64,000 nt of DNA from an uncultured Desulfobacter sp. (GTDB taxonomy: Bacteria; Desulfobacterota; Desulfobacteria; Desulfobacterales; Desulfobacteraceae). A program made the translations under genes and the position numbers. Shown piece after piece: positions 39,545-48,163 of the stretch. Below the pieces are notes generated by a model. The model searched no databases. It was not told where the DNA came from and saw only the letters and a list, made by a program, of their open reading frames with translations. Location: contig NZ_OY762229.1 in NCBI RefSeq assembly GCF_963665355.1, positions 3,968,001 through 4,032,000 on the forward strand, in the 5' to 3' direction. How positions within the stretch are numbered: the stretch's first letter is position 1; each line of letters opens with the position of its first letter.

Positions 39545-39763
39545 GTGTGGCATCCTTGTGTGCTTTATTTTCTGTTAATGATCCCTCTTCGGAAGGCACT
39601 GCCGTGAACCATCTTTCCCGGATTTTTTTAAAACGGTTTTCAAGCTTTTTTTTCTGCTTGGGAGTCAGGATCACCTCGATGTCCTTTTGGGTTTGATCCA
39701 TCTGTGCAAGCAAGCGGTACCGGATCTCGTTCTTTAATGGCCCCAGTGTCTTCAGATAACATA
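39540..39763 (-). pseudogene. Fragment of a small helical (Spy-like) protein
   Basis: The frame ends with LLAQMDQTQKDIEVILTPKQ followed by a Lys/Arg-rich helix, in the style of periplasmic helical proteins that accompany ECF sigma/MacAB loci. No ATG lies in phase near the expected start, and the hydrophobic segment before it (SIYLICYL) is in a different frame from the preceding anti-sigma-like remnant. Its stop codon overlaps the likely macA GTG start. Confidence 0.4.
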
Positions 39764-40018
39764 TCAGATAAATAGACCCAAAGAAGAGGCCATGAAGGCG
39801 CTCCAGGGGTCGGTAAACAGTTCCATCAGCGGTAACCCTGCCCAAAAGGCCGCGCAGGCAGCCACTACAGTTCCTCCGGCAAAAAGAGCCGGCGGCCATC
39901 AGGCGACAGTTTTGGTTTCCACCTGTACGAGCCTTGAAATCACCTGGTGTGAGACATCAATAGGCGGAACAGGTTCTTTACGGGCAAGGACGCCTAAGTT
40001 TTCCGCAGAAGTTGGTCT
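39764..40018 (-). pseudogene. Anti-sigma-factor-like remnant with internal stop
   Basis: In one frame it reads ENLGVLARKEPVPPIDVSHQ and continues to a TGA at 39899-39901. The same frame resumes with WPPALFAGGTVVAACAAFWA, a membrane helix. A short Pro-rich cytoplasmic N-terminus followed by one TM helix is typical of small anti-sigma proteins. The TGA replaces what was probably a TGG. The start codon is missing or lies in the damaged sigma gene. Confidence 0.45.
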
Positions 40019-40335
40019 GTAAAATACGCATCCTGATCTTGCTTGCGCTTCATAACCTTCCAATGCCGGTATCCCACGCGGGTGGCAATACGCCCCAACC
40101 AGTGTATAAAGGGCGCACGTCCGGAGAATCTTTTAAGCCCGAGATATGCCTGGACAAACACCTCCTGAACCAGTTCCTCGACCACCAACTGATCCCGTGA
40201 GAACCGGCGCATCTGAGATGCAATGCGACTCTGATACCGTTTGACCAGAAGACGGTAAGCATCGGCATCGCTTTTAAGGCTTTTGTTAATGAGTTCCTGG
40301 TCGTTTATGTCTGTTGAAAGATTCAAAATTTTCAA
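39994..40335 (-). pseudogene. ECF sigma factor lacking region 4
   Basis: The 113-residue frame (TTG start) covers sigma region 2: DADAYRLLVKRYQSRIASQM, VVEELVQEVFVQAYLGL and FIHWLGRIATRVGYRHW are standard ECF features for core binding and -10 recognition. The product stops directly after this domain. Normal ECF factors of about 180 residues continue into region 4, which reads the -35 box. Here the sequence passes straight into the anti-sigma remnant, so a deletion has removed region 4. It is unlikely to work as a sigma factor. Confidence 0.7.
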
Positions 40336-40666
40336 ATTACCAGTTTAAAAAAATCCAAAGAGCTAAATGTTTTGCCGATTTAAAGTAGGCGTTCTCCTTT
40401 TCAACGCTTTACTCGGCTTGTGGACAAAATAATATTTTTGGTTACACTTTTTTTTTCTGACTCTGCTTTTGCAGGAAAATACCATGGGAACGTACACAGC
40501 TTCCCCCATTGAATGGAGTCCTTCCAATGTATTATAGTTTGTATATTAAGTTAACCCTGGGTTCATTGACGCCGTCACCCTTGAAGAGATATCATAGCCG
40601 CTATACGAAAGGACATCTCATCAGACGGCTGGATCGCAAAAGTTTTCCGTATTAAAGGGAGGTAAA
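40336..40666. other. Divergent intergenic region
   Basis: A gene-free, AT-rich gap of about 330 bases between the broken sigma gene (minus) and the dehydrogenase gene (plus). It should hold both promoters, but I could not assign boxes with confidence. Confidence 0.5.
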
Positions 40667-41274
40667 ATGCAAGTTTCTTTTATTGGACTGGGAATCATGG
40701 GGAGCCGGATGGCTGCAAACCTATTGGAAAAGCATAAAGCCTTGACGGTTTTCAACCGGTCTGCCGAGTCCATTCAAAAATTGGTGAAACAGGGCGCAGT
40801 TGCGGCAAATTCATATCGTGATGCGGTTAATGATGCCGATGTTGTATTTACCATGCTGGCGTGTCCGGAAGTGGTTGAAAAGGTGGCGTTTTCCCAAATA
40901 GGATTTCTGCCGGCAATGCAGAAGAATGCGATCTGGGTGGATTGCTCAACCGTGAATCCTTCTTTTTCCCAAAAAAGTTGTTTACTGGCAAAAGAGTGCG
41001 GCATCAGGTTTATGGATGCCCCTGTATCCGGAACAAAACCAAATGCTGAGAATGCAGATTTAGCTTTCATTGTCGGTGCCGAAGAAGATGATCTGGCAAC
41101 CGTAAAGCCCTTGCTGGAACATATGGGGCAAAGAATTATGCACGTAGGAAAACCCGGCAAAGGAACGGCCTTTAAGATATTGGTGAATTCGCTGTTAGCC
41201 CAGTCTATGCTGGCTCTTTCGGAAAACATATTGCTCGGTGAAAAACTTGGTTTTTCAAGGGACTTCTTATTGGA
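40667..41274 (+). pseudogene. Beta-hydroxyacid dehydrogenase, 5' part (IS-interrupted)
   Basis: This is the N-terminal 202 residues of a 3-hydroxyisobutyrate-dehydrogenase-family enzyme: NAD(P) motif FIGLGIMGSRMAANLLEK, catalytic-loop segment DAPVSGTKPNAENADLAFIV and Lys in GKGTAFKILVNSLLAQSM. A ribosome site GGGAGG precedes the ATG. The frame is cut by the insertion sequence at 41275. Joining it to 42874-43132 across one copy of the 8-bp duplication restores an uninterrupted protein of 288 residues, the normal family length. As it stands only a truncated product with no C-terminal helical domain can be made. Confidence 0.9.
41267..41274. repeat. Left target-site duplication TTATTGGA
   Basis: The 8-bp sequence TTATTGGA is repeated at 42866-42873 on the other side of the insertion sequence, marking a simple transposition. 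Confidence 0.93.
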
Positions 41275-41431
41275 CTGAAGTTTCCTGAAAATTAAAATCG
41301 GGCGGAAGAAGATTTAAAATTCAATTGGCATAGAAATTGAGTTTCATTTTTCATGCCAAGCGCAGATGTTATTCAAGATAACATACTGAATTTATTTGAA
41401 TTGAGCACTAAATAAACCTTGGAAGGCAGGT

Positions 41432-41487
41432 GCTCCTATGGTATATTTTAATTGGCTAATTAATTGAAATTATACCAAAAAAGGAGC
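41432..41487 (+). promoter_or_regulatory. Hairpin hiding the transposase ribosome site
   Basis: GCTCCT (41432-41437) pairs with AGGAGC (41482-41487), and TGGTATA (41439-41445) with TATACCA (41471-41477). The right arm contains the GGAG ribosome site of the transposase. Transcripts entering from outside would fold and be poorly translated, a known way for insertion sequences to limit transposition. Confidence 0.6.
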
Positions 41488-41495
41488 GGCCTACC

Positions 41496-42833
41496 ATGTT
41501 TATATTACGTGATTTGCTATTACCTCTGCAAGCGGTATTTTCTAATACTGCCCAGGGACAGAAACGTAAAGCCTGGTTTGTATACACGCTATTGGCTGTG
41601 GTGGTTCCATTTACATCCTCAATCACCTCCAACCTGTTACGTGCCTTGCAAACGCTATTTGGTTTAAAACTGAAAAGTCAGCGCTTTTATGCCTTCATGG
41701 CGAGCCCTACATTGCCATGGAAAAAGCTATGGCATGCCATGTGGGGAATGATTCCTTCACCGGCTGAAGAAGAACGACTGATGTTAGCTCTGGACGATTC
41801 GATGAACCCAAAGAGTGGGAAAAAAATTTTTGGTTGCGCACATTTTTACGACCATGCCGCAAAGGTCAACCAAAGTTCGTATCCATGGTCACAGTGTATT
41901 CTGGTAGTAGGGTTATTGAAAAAAATAAAATCCCGATGGGCCTGCCTGCCTCTTGATTTTCGGTTTTATATGATGAAAAAGGATATTGATGCCGAATCGG
42001 CTACTGCCACACGAAGAGGACAGGTTCTTCTCTTTGAAGACAAAATGGCACAAGCGGCCACAATGATAACGGACATTCAAAATTATTTTAAGCAGCCGGT
42101 GTTGATTGTGACAGATAGCTGGTTTGGCAACAATGGCCTCTGGTCCAGGTTGGATCGTGAAACTGACGGCGCTTTCCATCTGCTTTCGCGTATGCGAACA
42201 AATATTACATTATATGACGTTGTACCTGTCTGTGCGGGAACACCGAAGGCTGGCCGCCCACGAAAATATGGCCAACGTTTGGGATCTGTTGATACTTGTG
42301 CACCGAAATTGAAGGAAAAGGCTCGGAATTATCTAGTTTTTCTGTACGGTAAAAAAAAGGAAGTGCAGGCATATTCACAAACCGTTATGCTGAAAACGAT
42401 GAAATGCCGCGTACGAGTTGTCTGGGTTTATCGAAAAACACGGTATGTCGCCCTCATGACCACAGATATGGAGCTTTCGGTTGAGCAAATTATAGAATAT
42501 TATGGTGCACGGTGGAAAATTGAATCCGGGTTTAAAGAAATCAAACAGGATATTGGCAGTTCAAAATCACAAGTTCGAAATTCGGAATCCGTATTAAATC
42601 ATCTTAATTTCTGCATGATGGCCACCACGCTGACATGGATCTATGCCGACCGATTGGAAAACGCACCAGATCGAAGACATAAAATTCGGGGGCGAGCCGG
42701 ATTTGCATTTTCTGATGTGCGCAGGATAATTGCGGAGGCGGCATTGAGTTCTGATTTTTATAGTGTTTGCCCTGTACCGGGGCAAAACCCACAAAAATCT
42801 TTGGTCAGGACCTTGCTGCACATGGTCGCATAG
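41496..42833 (+). CDS. DDE transposase of the insertion sequence
   Basis: The 445-residue transposase has candidate catalytic acidic residues in LALDDSMNPKSGKK (first D), LIVTDSWFGNNGLW (second D) and YGARWKIESGFKEIKQDIG (E). The last block is the YREK-like signature of IS4-type enzymes. Basic N- and C-terminal parts should bind the inverted repeats. It is read from an ATG with GGAG placed inside a hairpin. No frameshift is seen. Confidence 0.9.
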   Translation: MFILRDLLLPLQAVFSNTAQGQKRKAWFVYTLLAVVVPFTSSITSNLLRALQTLFGLKLKSQRFYAFMASPTLPWKKLWHAMWGMIPSPAEEERLMLALDDSMNPKSGKKIFGCAHFYDHAAKVNQSSYPWSQCILVVGLLKKIKSRWACLPLDFRFYMMKKDIDAESATATRRGQVLLFEDKMAQAATMITDIQNYFKQPVLIVTDSWFGNNGLWSRLDRETDGAFHLLSRMRTNITLYDVVPVCAGTPKAGRPRKYGQRLGSVDTCAPKLKEKARNYLVFLYGKKKEVQAYSQTVMLKTMKCRVRVVWVYRKTRYVALMTTDMELSVEQIIEYYGARWKIESGFKEIKQDIGSSKSQVRNSESVLNHLNFCMMATTLTWIYADRLENAPDRRHKIRGRAGFAFSDVRRIIAEAALSSDFYSVCPVPGQNPQKSLVRTLLHMVA

Positions 42834-42865
42834 CAAGTGCTTGGTAAATTTATAGGAAACTTTAG

Positions 42866-42873
42866 TTATTGGA
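42866..42873. repeat. Right target-site duplication TTATTGGA
   Basis: Second copy of the 8-bp direct repeat flanking the insertion sequence. Confidence 0.93.
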
Positions 42874-43132
42874 TACCCTGCCCAAAATGTCTGTCTGTGC
42901 ACCCTTTACCCAGGCCAAGGCTGAAATGATCCGCAAGGATGATTTTGAAGTCCAGTTTCCGTTGGAGTGGATGTACAAAGATCTGCATTTGGCGGCTTTG
43001 ACCGCATATGAACTGAGCTGGCCCCTGCCACTGGCAAACTGTTCAAAGGAACTTTATGCCGCAGCAAAACAAGGCGGCCTGGGCCGCAAAGATTTTTCTG
43101 CAATTTATCAGTTCCTGAAAACCGGATTCTAA
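42874..43132 (+). pseudogene. Beta-hydroxyacid dehydrogenase, 3' part
   Basis: This encodes the last 85 or so residues of the interrupted dehydrogenase, the all-helical C-terminal domain (FEVQFPLEWMYKDLHLAALT, then LPLANCSKELYAAAKQGG and a final FSAIYQFL). The Lys-Asp-Leu segment (MYKDLHLA) is the family's conserved substrate-domain motif. It cannot be expressed as part of the enzyme because the insertion sequence separates it from the NAD-binding part. Confidence 0.9.
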
Positions 43133-43167
43133 GGCAATGACGTCGAATACTGTATGATGATATAGAG

Positions 43168-43203
43168 GGGTAGATCCTGCCAGGAGGAAACCAGGATCTA
43201 CCC
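43168..43203. terminator. Hairpin after the interrupted gene
   Basis: GGGTAGATCCTG (43168-43179) pairs perfectly with CAGGATCTACCC (43192-43203) around a 12-base loop. Only a short TT follows, so termination may be weak. Confidence 0.55.
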
Positions 43204-43258
43204 TTGCTCGTTTGGCAATATCTCAGAATATATCCTGAGACATCTTATCAGTTAGCTT

Positions 43259-43399
43259 TTAATGAAAGTAGGCCAGGCTTGCTTTGAACTCCTTGTCCAA
43301 CACAAGGCTTGAACGTACCAGGGGTTCGTACTTTATGTCTTTTCCTTGGACACAGTGATAACGTTTGATGCCACCCCAGTGCCCCTCAAATCCATTTGT
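43259..43399 (-). pseudogene. Short coding remnant, unidentified
   Basis: On the minus strand an open stretch reads GFEGHWGGIKRYHCVQGKDI and continues through a Leu/Lys-rich end with a stop at 43259-43261. Its composition looks protein-like, but there is no start codon or ribosome site, and a stop lies just upstream. I cannot name the parent gene. The rest of 43400-43627 shows nothing I recognise. Confidence 0.3.
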
Positions 43400-43627
43400 T
43401 CACTTGGTTTGATCCATGCGCTTGAGTGTGGTTAATAAGGTGGGTTACCATTTTAAGCTGGGACACCCTTTAAAACAAGTCTTCTACGGAACCCCGGTTC
43501 ATGAGGCTTAGTGCAGAACGCTCATCACCGGGTCAAACTGTCCCGCGTTATGTCGGTAGCCCGAGTACTGGTTCCAGATATATTCCTGTAAAATTTACCA
43601 AAGGACAACACAAAAACCATCTGAAGG

Positions 43628-46330
43628 CTACTTAAAAATCCGGAGGAGTCTCACCCCGTCCAGTCGAAGTCTGGCATTAAGGATCTGGGTTCTAAGATGC
43701 GCCTGCTCTTTGACCACCGCCTCAACTTCTTTAGCCGAAATTCCGGGGTTAATTTTTGAAATGGTGACCAGACGGTCCTTTTCCCGGGTCAACACATTCT
43801 CCATTTTAGCCGCACCTTCAAGCCGATGCGCCTGTGCTGTTTTTTCGGCCAGGTGCTGACTTTTCTCCAGCATCTCCGGAAGAAGTTCTCCAACCAGTTG
43901 AGGCATCTCCAGAAACCAGCCTGGGTCATCTGATATAAGAGACGATTCCCAGTTGGCAGGCAGGTCATTGGAAGCCAGCGGCTTTCCGTTATGGTCAACA
44001 AGAACACGAATCGGCAGAGCGGGAAGAAACCTGTCGGCCAAAGATCCGTCCCCGTCAGGAAGATCCAGAAGGAAAAGCGTTTCAAGAACCAGACCCTGCC
44101 GGCCTGCTCCGGAAAGCCTGACCACGGCAGACTGCCCCTCGCCCTGGGTAATAAAATACTCCATCACCTGTCGAACAAAGGGGTGATCCCAGGTTAAAAA
44201 ATCAAGATCGTCACGGGCAATGGCTGTAGCCCTGTCAAAGGTGACAAATTTTCCGCCACCGCTCAGTGTGGGGAAATTTTCATCGGTCATGCGATCCGGT
44301 ATAAAAGAGATCACCGAATTTCCCGAAACCTCGGTGATCCGATCGGTTTCAATGCCGTAAACATCCAGCAGATCCTCCATTAAATAGTGAAGGTCGCGGG
44401 ATTTTTCCGTTTCTTGAATCATTTGAATTAATGCATGGGCCGATTCCGGTTTAAACGAATTTAACTCAAGAAGAATATGACGACCCTGGTTCAGCGTCCG
44501 GGTGATCTGCTTTACAAAGGCTGTGGTATCACGAATCAAACGCGTCATCTTCTGCTCAATTTCACAATCGGTCACGCCAACCAGCTGTTTATCCGCCTGC
44601 GCCATCAATTGAACCACACGAGATTTAAACCGGGTAAATACGGCGTGCAGACCGTTGACGTTCTCTTTAAAAAGACCGATTCCCTGATCATACCACAGCG
44701 CTAAAATCTCATGGGAGGTGTTTCGGATATACGGCACATGTATGACAATTTTTTCCTTTTGGCCGATGCGGTCCACCCGGCCAATGCGCTGCTCTAAAAG
44801 TTCCGGATTGACGGGAAGATCATAAAGAAAAAGATGATGAACAAACTGAAAATTTCGTCCTTCGCTGCCGATTTCAGAACAGACCAGCAATCTTGCCCCT
44901 TCAGGATCGGCAAACCAGGCGGCCTGGCGGTCCCTGGCAAGCAGGTCCATGCTTTCGTCGAACCGGGCCGCATCCACACTGATATGGGCTTCAAGTCCCA
45001 GAACTATCGCCGTGGCGGTCTGCCTTGAGCGGCAAATCACCAAAATTTTCTCAGGCTTTAAGCTACGGCATAGTTGGGCAAGACAGGCGATTTGGGGATC
45101 ACCGCTTGGGTCATCTTCCAAAGGAGACGTCCCCTCAAGGGGAATCAGGCGCACCTCTCTTTCAGGAAAGCCTTTTATGGAACAGCGTCTATTTCTGAAA
45201 ATTACCCTGCCGGGTCCAAAGGTATCCAGTAGCGGGGCTGCGGACTCTCCCCGGTCTAACGCTTCCCTGACTTGTTGTGCCGCGGCTTTATGCCCTTCCA
45301 GCTCCGCGACAAACGCTGAAAAGTCATGATAACGGCACGGATCCAAAAGTCTTAACTGAGCGAAATGGTTTTCAAGCCCCATCTGCTCCGGCGTTGCCGT
45401 AAGAAGCATCAGCCCCCGGGTCTCAGCATCCAGGCCGAGCATAAATTGATACAGGGGGGAATCCTCTGCCATATGATGGGCTTCATCCATGACCACCATA
45501 TCCCACCCCGCGCTTATCAACGCCTTTTTCACATAATCCGAAGCACTGATAAACGATTCGGAACAGATTCCCTGCTGATCCAAAAGAAAAGGATTCATGT
45601 CCGGCTCAGCTGCGGCAGTCTCGGTTAAATAGGTTTCATCAAAAATTCGAAAAATTAAGCTGAATTTTCGATACAATTCAATAAACCACTGGTGTACCAA
45701 GGCATCAGGAACAATAATCAGAACCCTCGAAATTTGAGACGTGACCAGAAGGCGATGAAGAATCAAACCGGCCTCAATCGTTTTGCCAAGCCCGGTTTCA
45801 TCCGAGAGCAGAACCCTCGGAAAATACCGACCAGACACCTCATCGGCAATATAGAACTGATGGGGAATCAAATCCACCTGACCACCTAAAAATCCCCTAA
45901 CCGGTGATTTTTGATACGCCCCTTGAGCGGATCGGATACGATATCTTAGATCAAACTTCCCTGAGGTTCCGGAAAGCCCGGAAAGAAGCTTGGAAAAGGG
46001 CATGTCCACGGATAAAACCGATGACAATTCATGCTCAAAAAGCCTTTTTTCTCCTTGAAAATAAGTTAGAATTCCAGCCGTTTCTTCCACTTTTTCCACG
46101 GTCATCCGAGTTCCGTCTTCTCCGCTGATCCGCTCTCCCGGCTGGAACCGTATCCTTTTGATGGGCGCAGCTGCTCTGCTGTATGTCCTTGAGCAGTCCG
46201 AACCGGGAAAAAGCAGGGTCAGGGTTCTTGCGTCAAAAGAAAAAAGAATTCCCAACCCTAATTCAGGCTCTGTTTCAGAAACCCATCGTTGCCCTTTACA
46301 AAAACAGCCTGTCCTATATACTTCGCTCAT
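43628..46330 (-). CDS. rapA: RapA-like SNF2-family ATPase
   Basis: The 900-residue protein opens with a tudor-like region matching RapA (KGQRWVSETEPELGLGILFS). The SNF2 helicase core follows: ETGLGKTIEAGLILHRLL (Walker A), VVMDEAHHM (Walker B), LLTATPEQMG (motif III), and in the second lobe LVCSEIGSEGRNFQFVHHL and EQRIGRVDRIGQ (motif VI). RapA binds RNA polymerase and helps recycle it after transcription. The C-terminal 350 residues follow the RapA pattern less clearly, so the exact partner should be treated as inferred. It stands alone on the minus strand. Confidence 0.88.
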   Translation of the reverse strand: MSEVYRTGCFCKGQRWVSETEPELGLGILFSFDARTLTLLFPGSDCSRTYSRAAAPIKRIRFQPGERISGEDGTRMTVEKVEETAGILTYFQGEKRLFEHELSSVLSVDMPFSKLLSGLSGTSGKFDLRYRIRSAQGAYQKSPVRGFLGGQVDLIPHQFYIADEVSGRYFPRVLLSDETGLGKTIEAGLILHRLLVTSQISRVLIIVPDALVHQWFIELYRKFSLIFRIFDETYLTETAAAEPDMNPFLLDQQGICSESFISASDYVKKALISAGWDMVVMDEAHHMAEDSPLYQFMLGLDAETRGLMLLTATPEQMGLENHFAQLRLLDPCRYHDFSAFVAELEGHKAAAQQVREALDRGESAAPLLDTFGPGRVIFRNRRCSIKGFPEREVRLIPLEGTSPLEDDPSGDPQIACLAQLCRSLKPEKILVICRSRQTATAIVLGLEAHISVDAARFDESMDLLARDRQAAWFADPEGARLLVCSEIGSEGRNFQFVHHLFLYDLPVNPELLEQRIGRVDRIGQKEKIVIHVPYIRNTSHEILALWYDQGIGLFKENVNGLHAVFTRFKSRVVQLMAQADKQLVGVTDCEIEQKMTRLIRDTTAFVKQITRTLNQGRHILLELNSFKPESAHALIQMIQETEKSRDLHYLMEDLLDVYGIETDRITEVSGNSVISFIPDRMTDENFPTLSGGGKFVTFDRATAIARDDLDFLTWDHPFVRQVMEYFITQGEGQSAVVRLSGAGRQGLVLETLFLLDLPDGDGSLADRFLPALPIRVLVDHNGKPLASNDLPANWESSLISDDPGWFLEMPQLVGELLPEMLEKSQHLAEKTAQAHRLEGAAKMENVLTREKDRLVTISKINPGISAKEVEAVVKEQAHLRTQILNARLRLDGVRLLRIFK

Positions 46331-46430
46331 GCCGCGTTCAATTCACCCCATGATAATTGTGTAAAAAGTAGCTCTTATGCCATTCCCGTATGGGGAAGTC
46401 AAGCACTGTCGGGGATCCCAAATCCACCGC

Positions 46431-46865
46431 CTATTTTTCTGAACACCTGTCCAAGGACAATTTCGGGGAATTTTTTTTCGGGGTGCGGCTATTTATGTCA
46501 GAAAAACGATTTTGGGGTAAGGTGAACCTTTCTTGCGGGACAATTCGTCTTAGGTACAACATCAGAATAAACTCGTCCAAAAGATCAATCAACATAGGAG
46601 AGAAGGTAACCAAACGATTCATAAATTGGCTTCTCCGGCTGTTATTTTCTGGTCCATTATCTTCAATTAGTTTTCTATGCACTTTTTTTGCTGTAATAGG
46701 TGAATACAATTTCCTGAAAAATTATCAATGCAAACAAAACCGCTTTGAAGTTCTTTCAGACCTTTTCTAATTGTATCGCGATTCCATCCAAGTTCCTTTT
46801 CTGCTTTTTTTTGGCCACCTTTCCCCATAAGAGATACGACATGTTTATTTTTGATCTTGCGCCTA
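46431..46865 (-). pseudogene. ISAzo13-like transposase remnant
   Basis: Two frames on the minus strand resemble pieces of an ISAzo13-type transposase: a helix-turn-helix (LMGKGGQKKAEKELGWNRDT, then IRKGLKEL) ending near 46725, and after a frame change a segment ITAKKVHRKLIEDNG. No complete transposase can be read. The remnant meets the duplicated transporter fragment at about 46865. The family name rests on these two blocks only. Confidence 0.45.
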
Positions 46866-47377
46866 ACGCCCCACCGACCGCTCAATGAATAAAAAACAGG
46901 TTGCATGCTGTGGAGGCAGCGGCCCACATCACGGCGGCGTAAAGCCAATTGCTCCGGAGGATCACTTTTGGCGACACCTGATACCGGCCGGACAAGGGAC
47001 TGCAGGCTGTTGATATGGCCCAGCAACTGAGAAATAAAAAGCCCAGCCGGGAAGGGTCCGGGTTGAGCGGAAGAAGCAACGGACCGGCAATGGAAATGCT
47101 GACAACCGGATGAACGCCGGCTATTCCGATGATGATCATCACGGCCAGGATCACAGACATCCGTCCCGGAGTTAAAGCTGATCCCTGAAGGCTGAACAAA
47201 GCAGGATACACCTGGATAATTGATTTGATGCCTGCCGAAAAAACGCCCGCAGCAAGGAACAGGGCAAACTGACTGCCCACCGATGAAAGTTTCATGTTGA
47301 TAAAATCACGCAGCGCGGTCGTCCTCGGCCGGAATTTCATGAAAATAACGGAGCCTATGGGCGCAATCAGACAAAGG
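46866..47377 (-). pseudogene. Duplicated 3' fragment of the transporter gene
   Basis: Bases 46866-47377 repeat 50158-50687 with scattered substitutions. The open part (46882-47340) encodes the last 152 residues of the transporter described at 50177-51436. It lacks the upstream two-thirds. Its frame is also missing 21 bases that encode seven residues of the PLSGVGLALVGRYQ segment, and the gap lies between short GCC repeats. Both edges coincide with unrelated sequence: an IS remnant on one side and a regulator fragment on the other. Confidence 0.88.
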
Positions 47378-47378
47378 G

Positions 47379-47884
47379 TATGATCAGGTCATCCAGGTGC
47401 AGGATCGGAAACTGTCGCTCAATGCGCAGCTCTGCTGGGTTGATACCTGGGCGACAGAACATCTGCTCGGACGGACCGAAACGCTTCTTGAAAAAACATC
47501 ACAGAATTGCGAAAAAGCCGTAAAATTAAAACAGCAGCTTATTTCATTCTACAAAGGTGGGTTTCTGAGCAATGACGATGAACCCCTCTGCATCCTCGTT
47601 TATCGTAAACATCTGAACAATCGATACCTGAACAGGCTTGGCCTGTTGGGTCGATACTGGAAAAAGCATGAGGACTGGAATCCAGCATCAACCGTCTACC
47701 AGCACATACTGGAGATGGATGACCCCAGGAGCTGACCTATCAACGCCTGATCACCTGTTTTCGAAACCTGGGTCTTCCCGCCGAAGCCATTGCAGTTTAT
47801 GAACGATGTCGCGAGGCACTTTTTATCCACTTCGGCATCCCACCATCCGCAGAGACGGAATCACTCTATCAGAGCCTGCGGTGA
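47379..47884 (+). pseudogene. BTAD-domain regulator fragment, frameshifted
   Basis: The reading starts in frame at the edge of the duplicated segment (DQVIQVQDRKLSLNAQLCWV). It runs through the helical repeats of a bacterial transcriptional activator (BTAD) domain, breaks near 47730 and continues in another frame (ELTYQRLITCFRNLGLPAEA, then ETESLYQSLR and a stop at 47884). This is the usual C-terminal end of SARP/MalT-like regulators. The N-terminal ATPase and DNA-binding parts are gone, so it is a dead fragment. Confidence 0.65.
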
Positions 47885-48108
47885 AAACGCTTCCAAACCG
47901 AACCACCCGCCAGGTCTCCACAATCAAGCTTCCGCTTTGAATCTATCAAATATTTGATATCCAAACGATATTTCGAGTGGATTTGTGAAAAATTTTGACC
48001 CGAGTAAGTTATCTGTAAGGTCTTTCATGATATCTAAGCGCCAAGTGTTTTTATAAGGTATTGGCTTTCAAGATCAGTAAATGGGAGCTAAGGCCCCAAA
48101 GGGGGAAA

Positions 48109-48128
48109 TTACCGCATGCTTGCGGTAA
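48109..48128 (+). promoter_or_regulatory. Leader hairpin upstream of the PEP-CTERM gene
   Basis: TTACCGCA pairs with TGCGGTAA around TGCT, 35 bases before the ATG. It follows a GC-rich segment (GGGAGCTAAGGCCCC) within an otherwise AT-rich 279-base gap (47885-48163). A structured, possibly regulatory leader is likely; I could not match it to a known riboswitch class. Confidence 0.4.
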
Positions 48129-48163
48129 TCGAAACAAATTCTTTAAGAAGAGAGGTAGAAAAA

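Larger units (their letters stand above)
41275..42865 (+). mobile_element. Complete 1591-bp insertion sequence (DDE, IS4-like)
   Basis: The element is bounded by terminal inverted repeats CTGAAGTTTCCTG (left) and the complement of CTAAAGTTTCCTA (right), which match at 13 of the outer 15 positions. It is flanked by 8-bp direct repeats and carries one full transposase gene. Both ends and the gene look intact, so it may be active or recently active. The exact IS family was not settled; the transposase has an IS4-superfamily feel, but an 8-bp duplication is not the usual IS4 length. Confidence 0.92.

Noticed and set aside
46390-46770. 126-codon plus-strand frame
   Set aside because: No homology by eye. 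The opposite strand carries readable transposase fragments, so this is most likely antisense debris.
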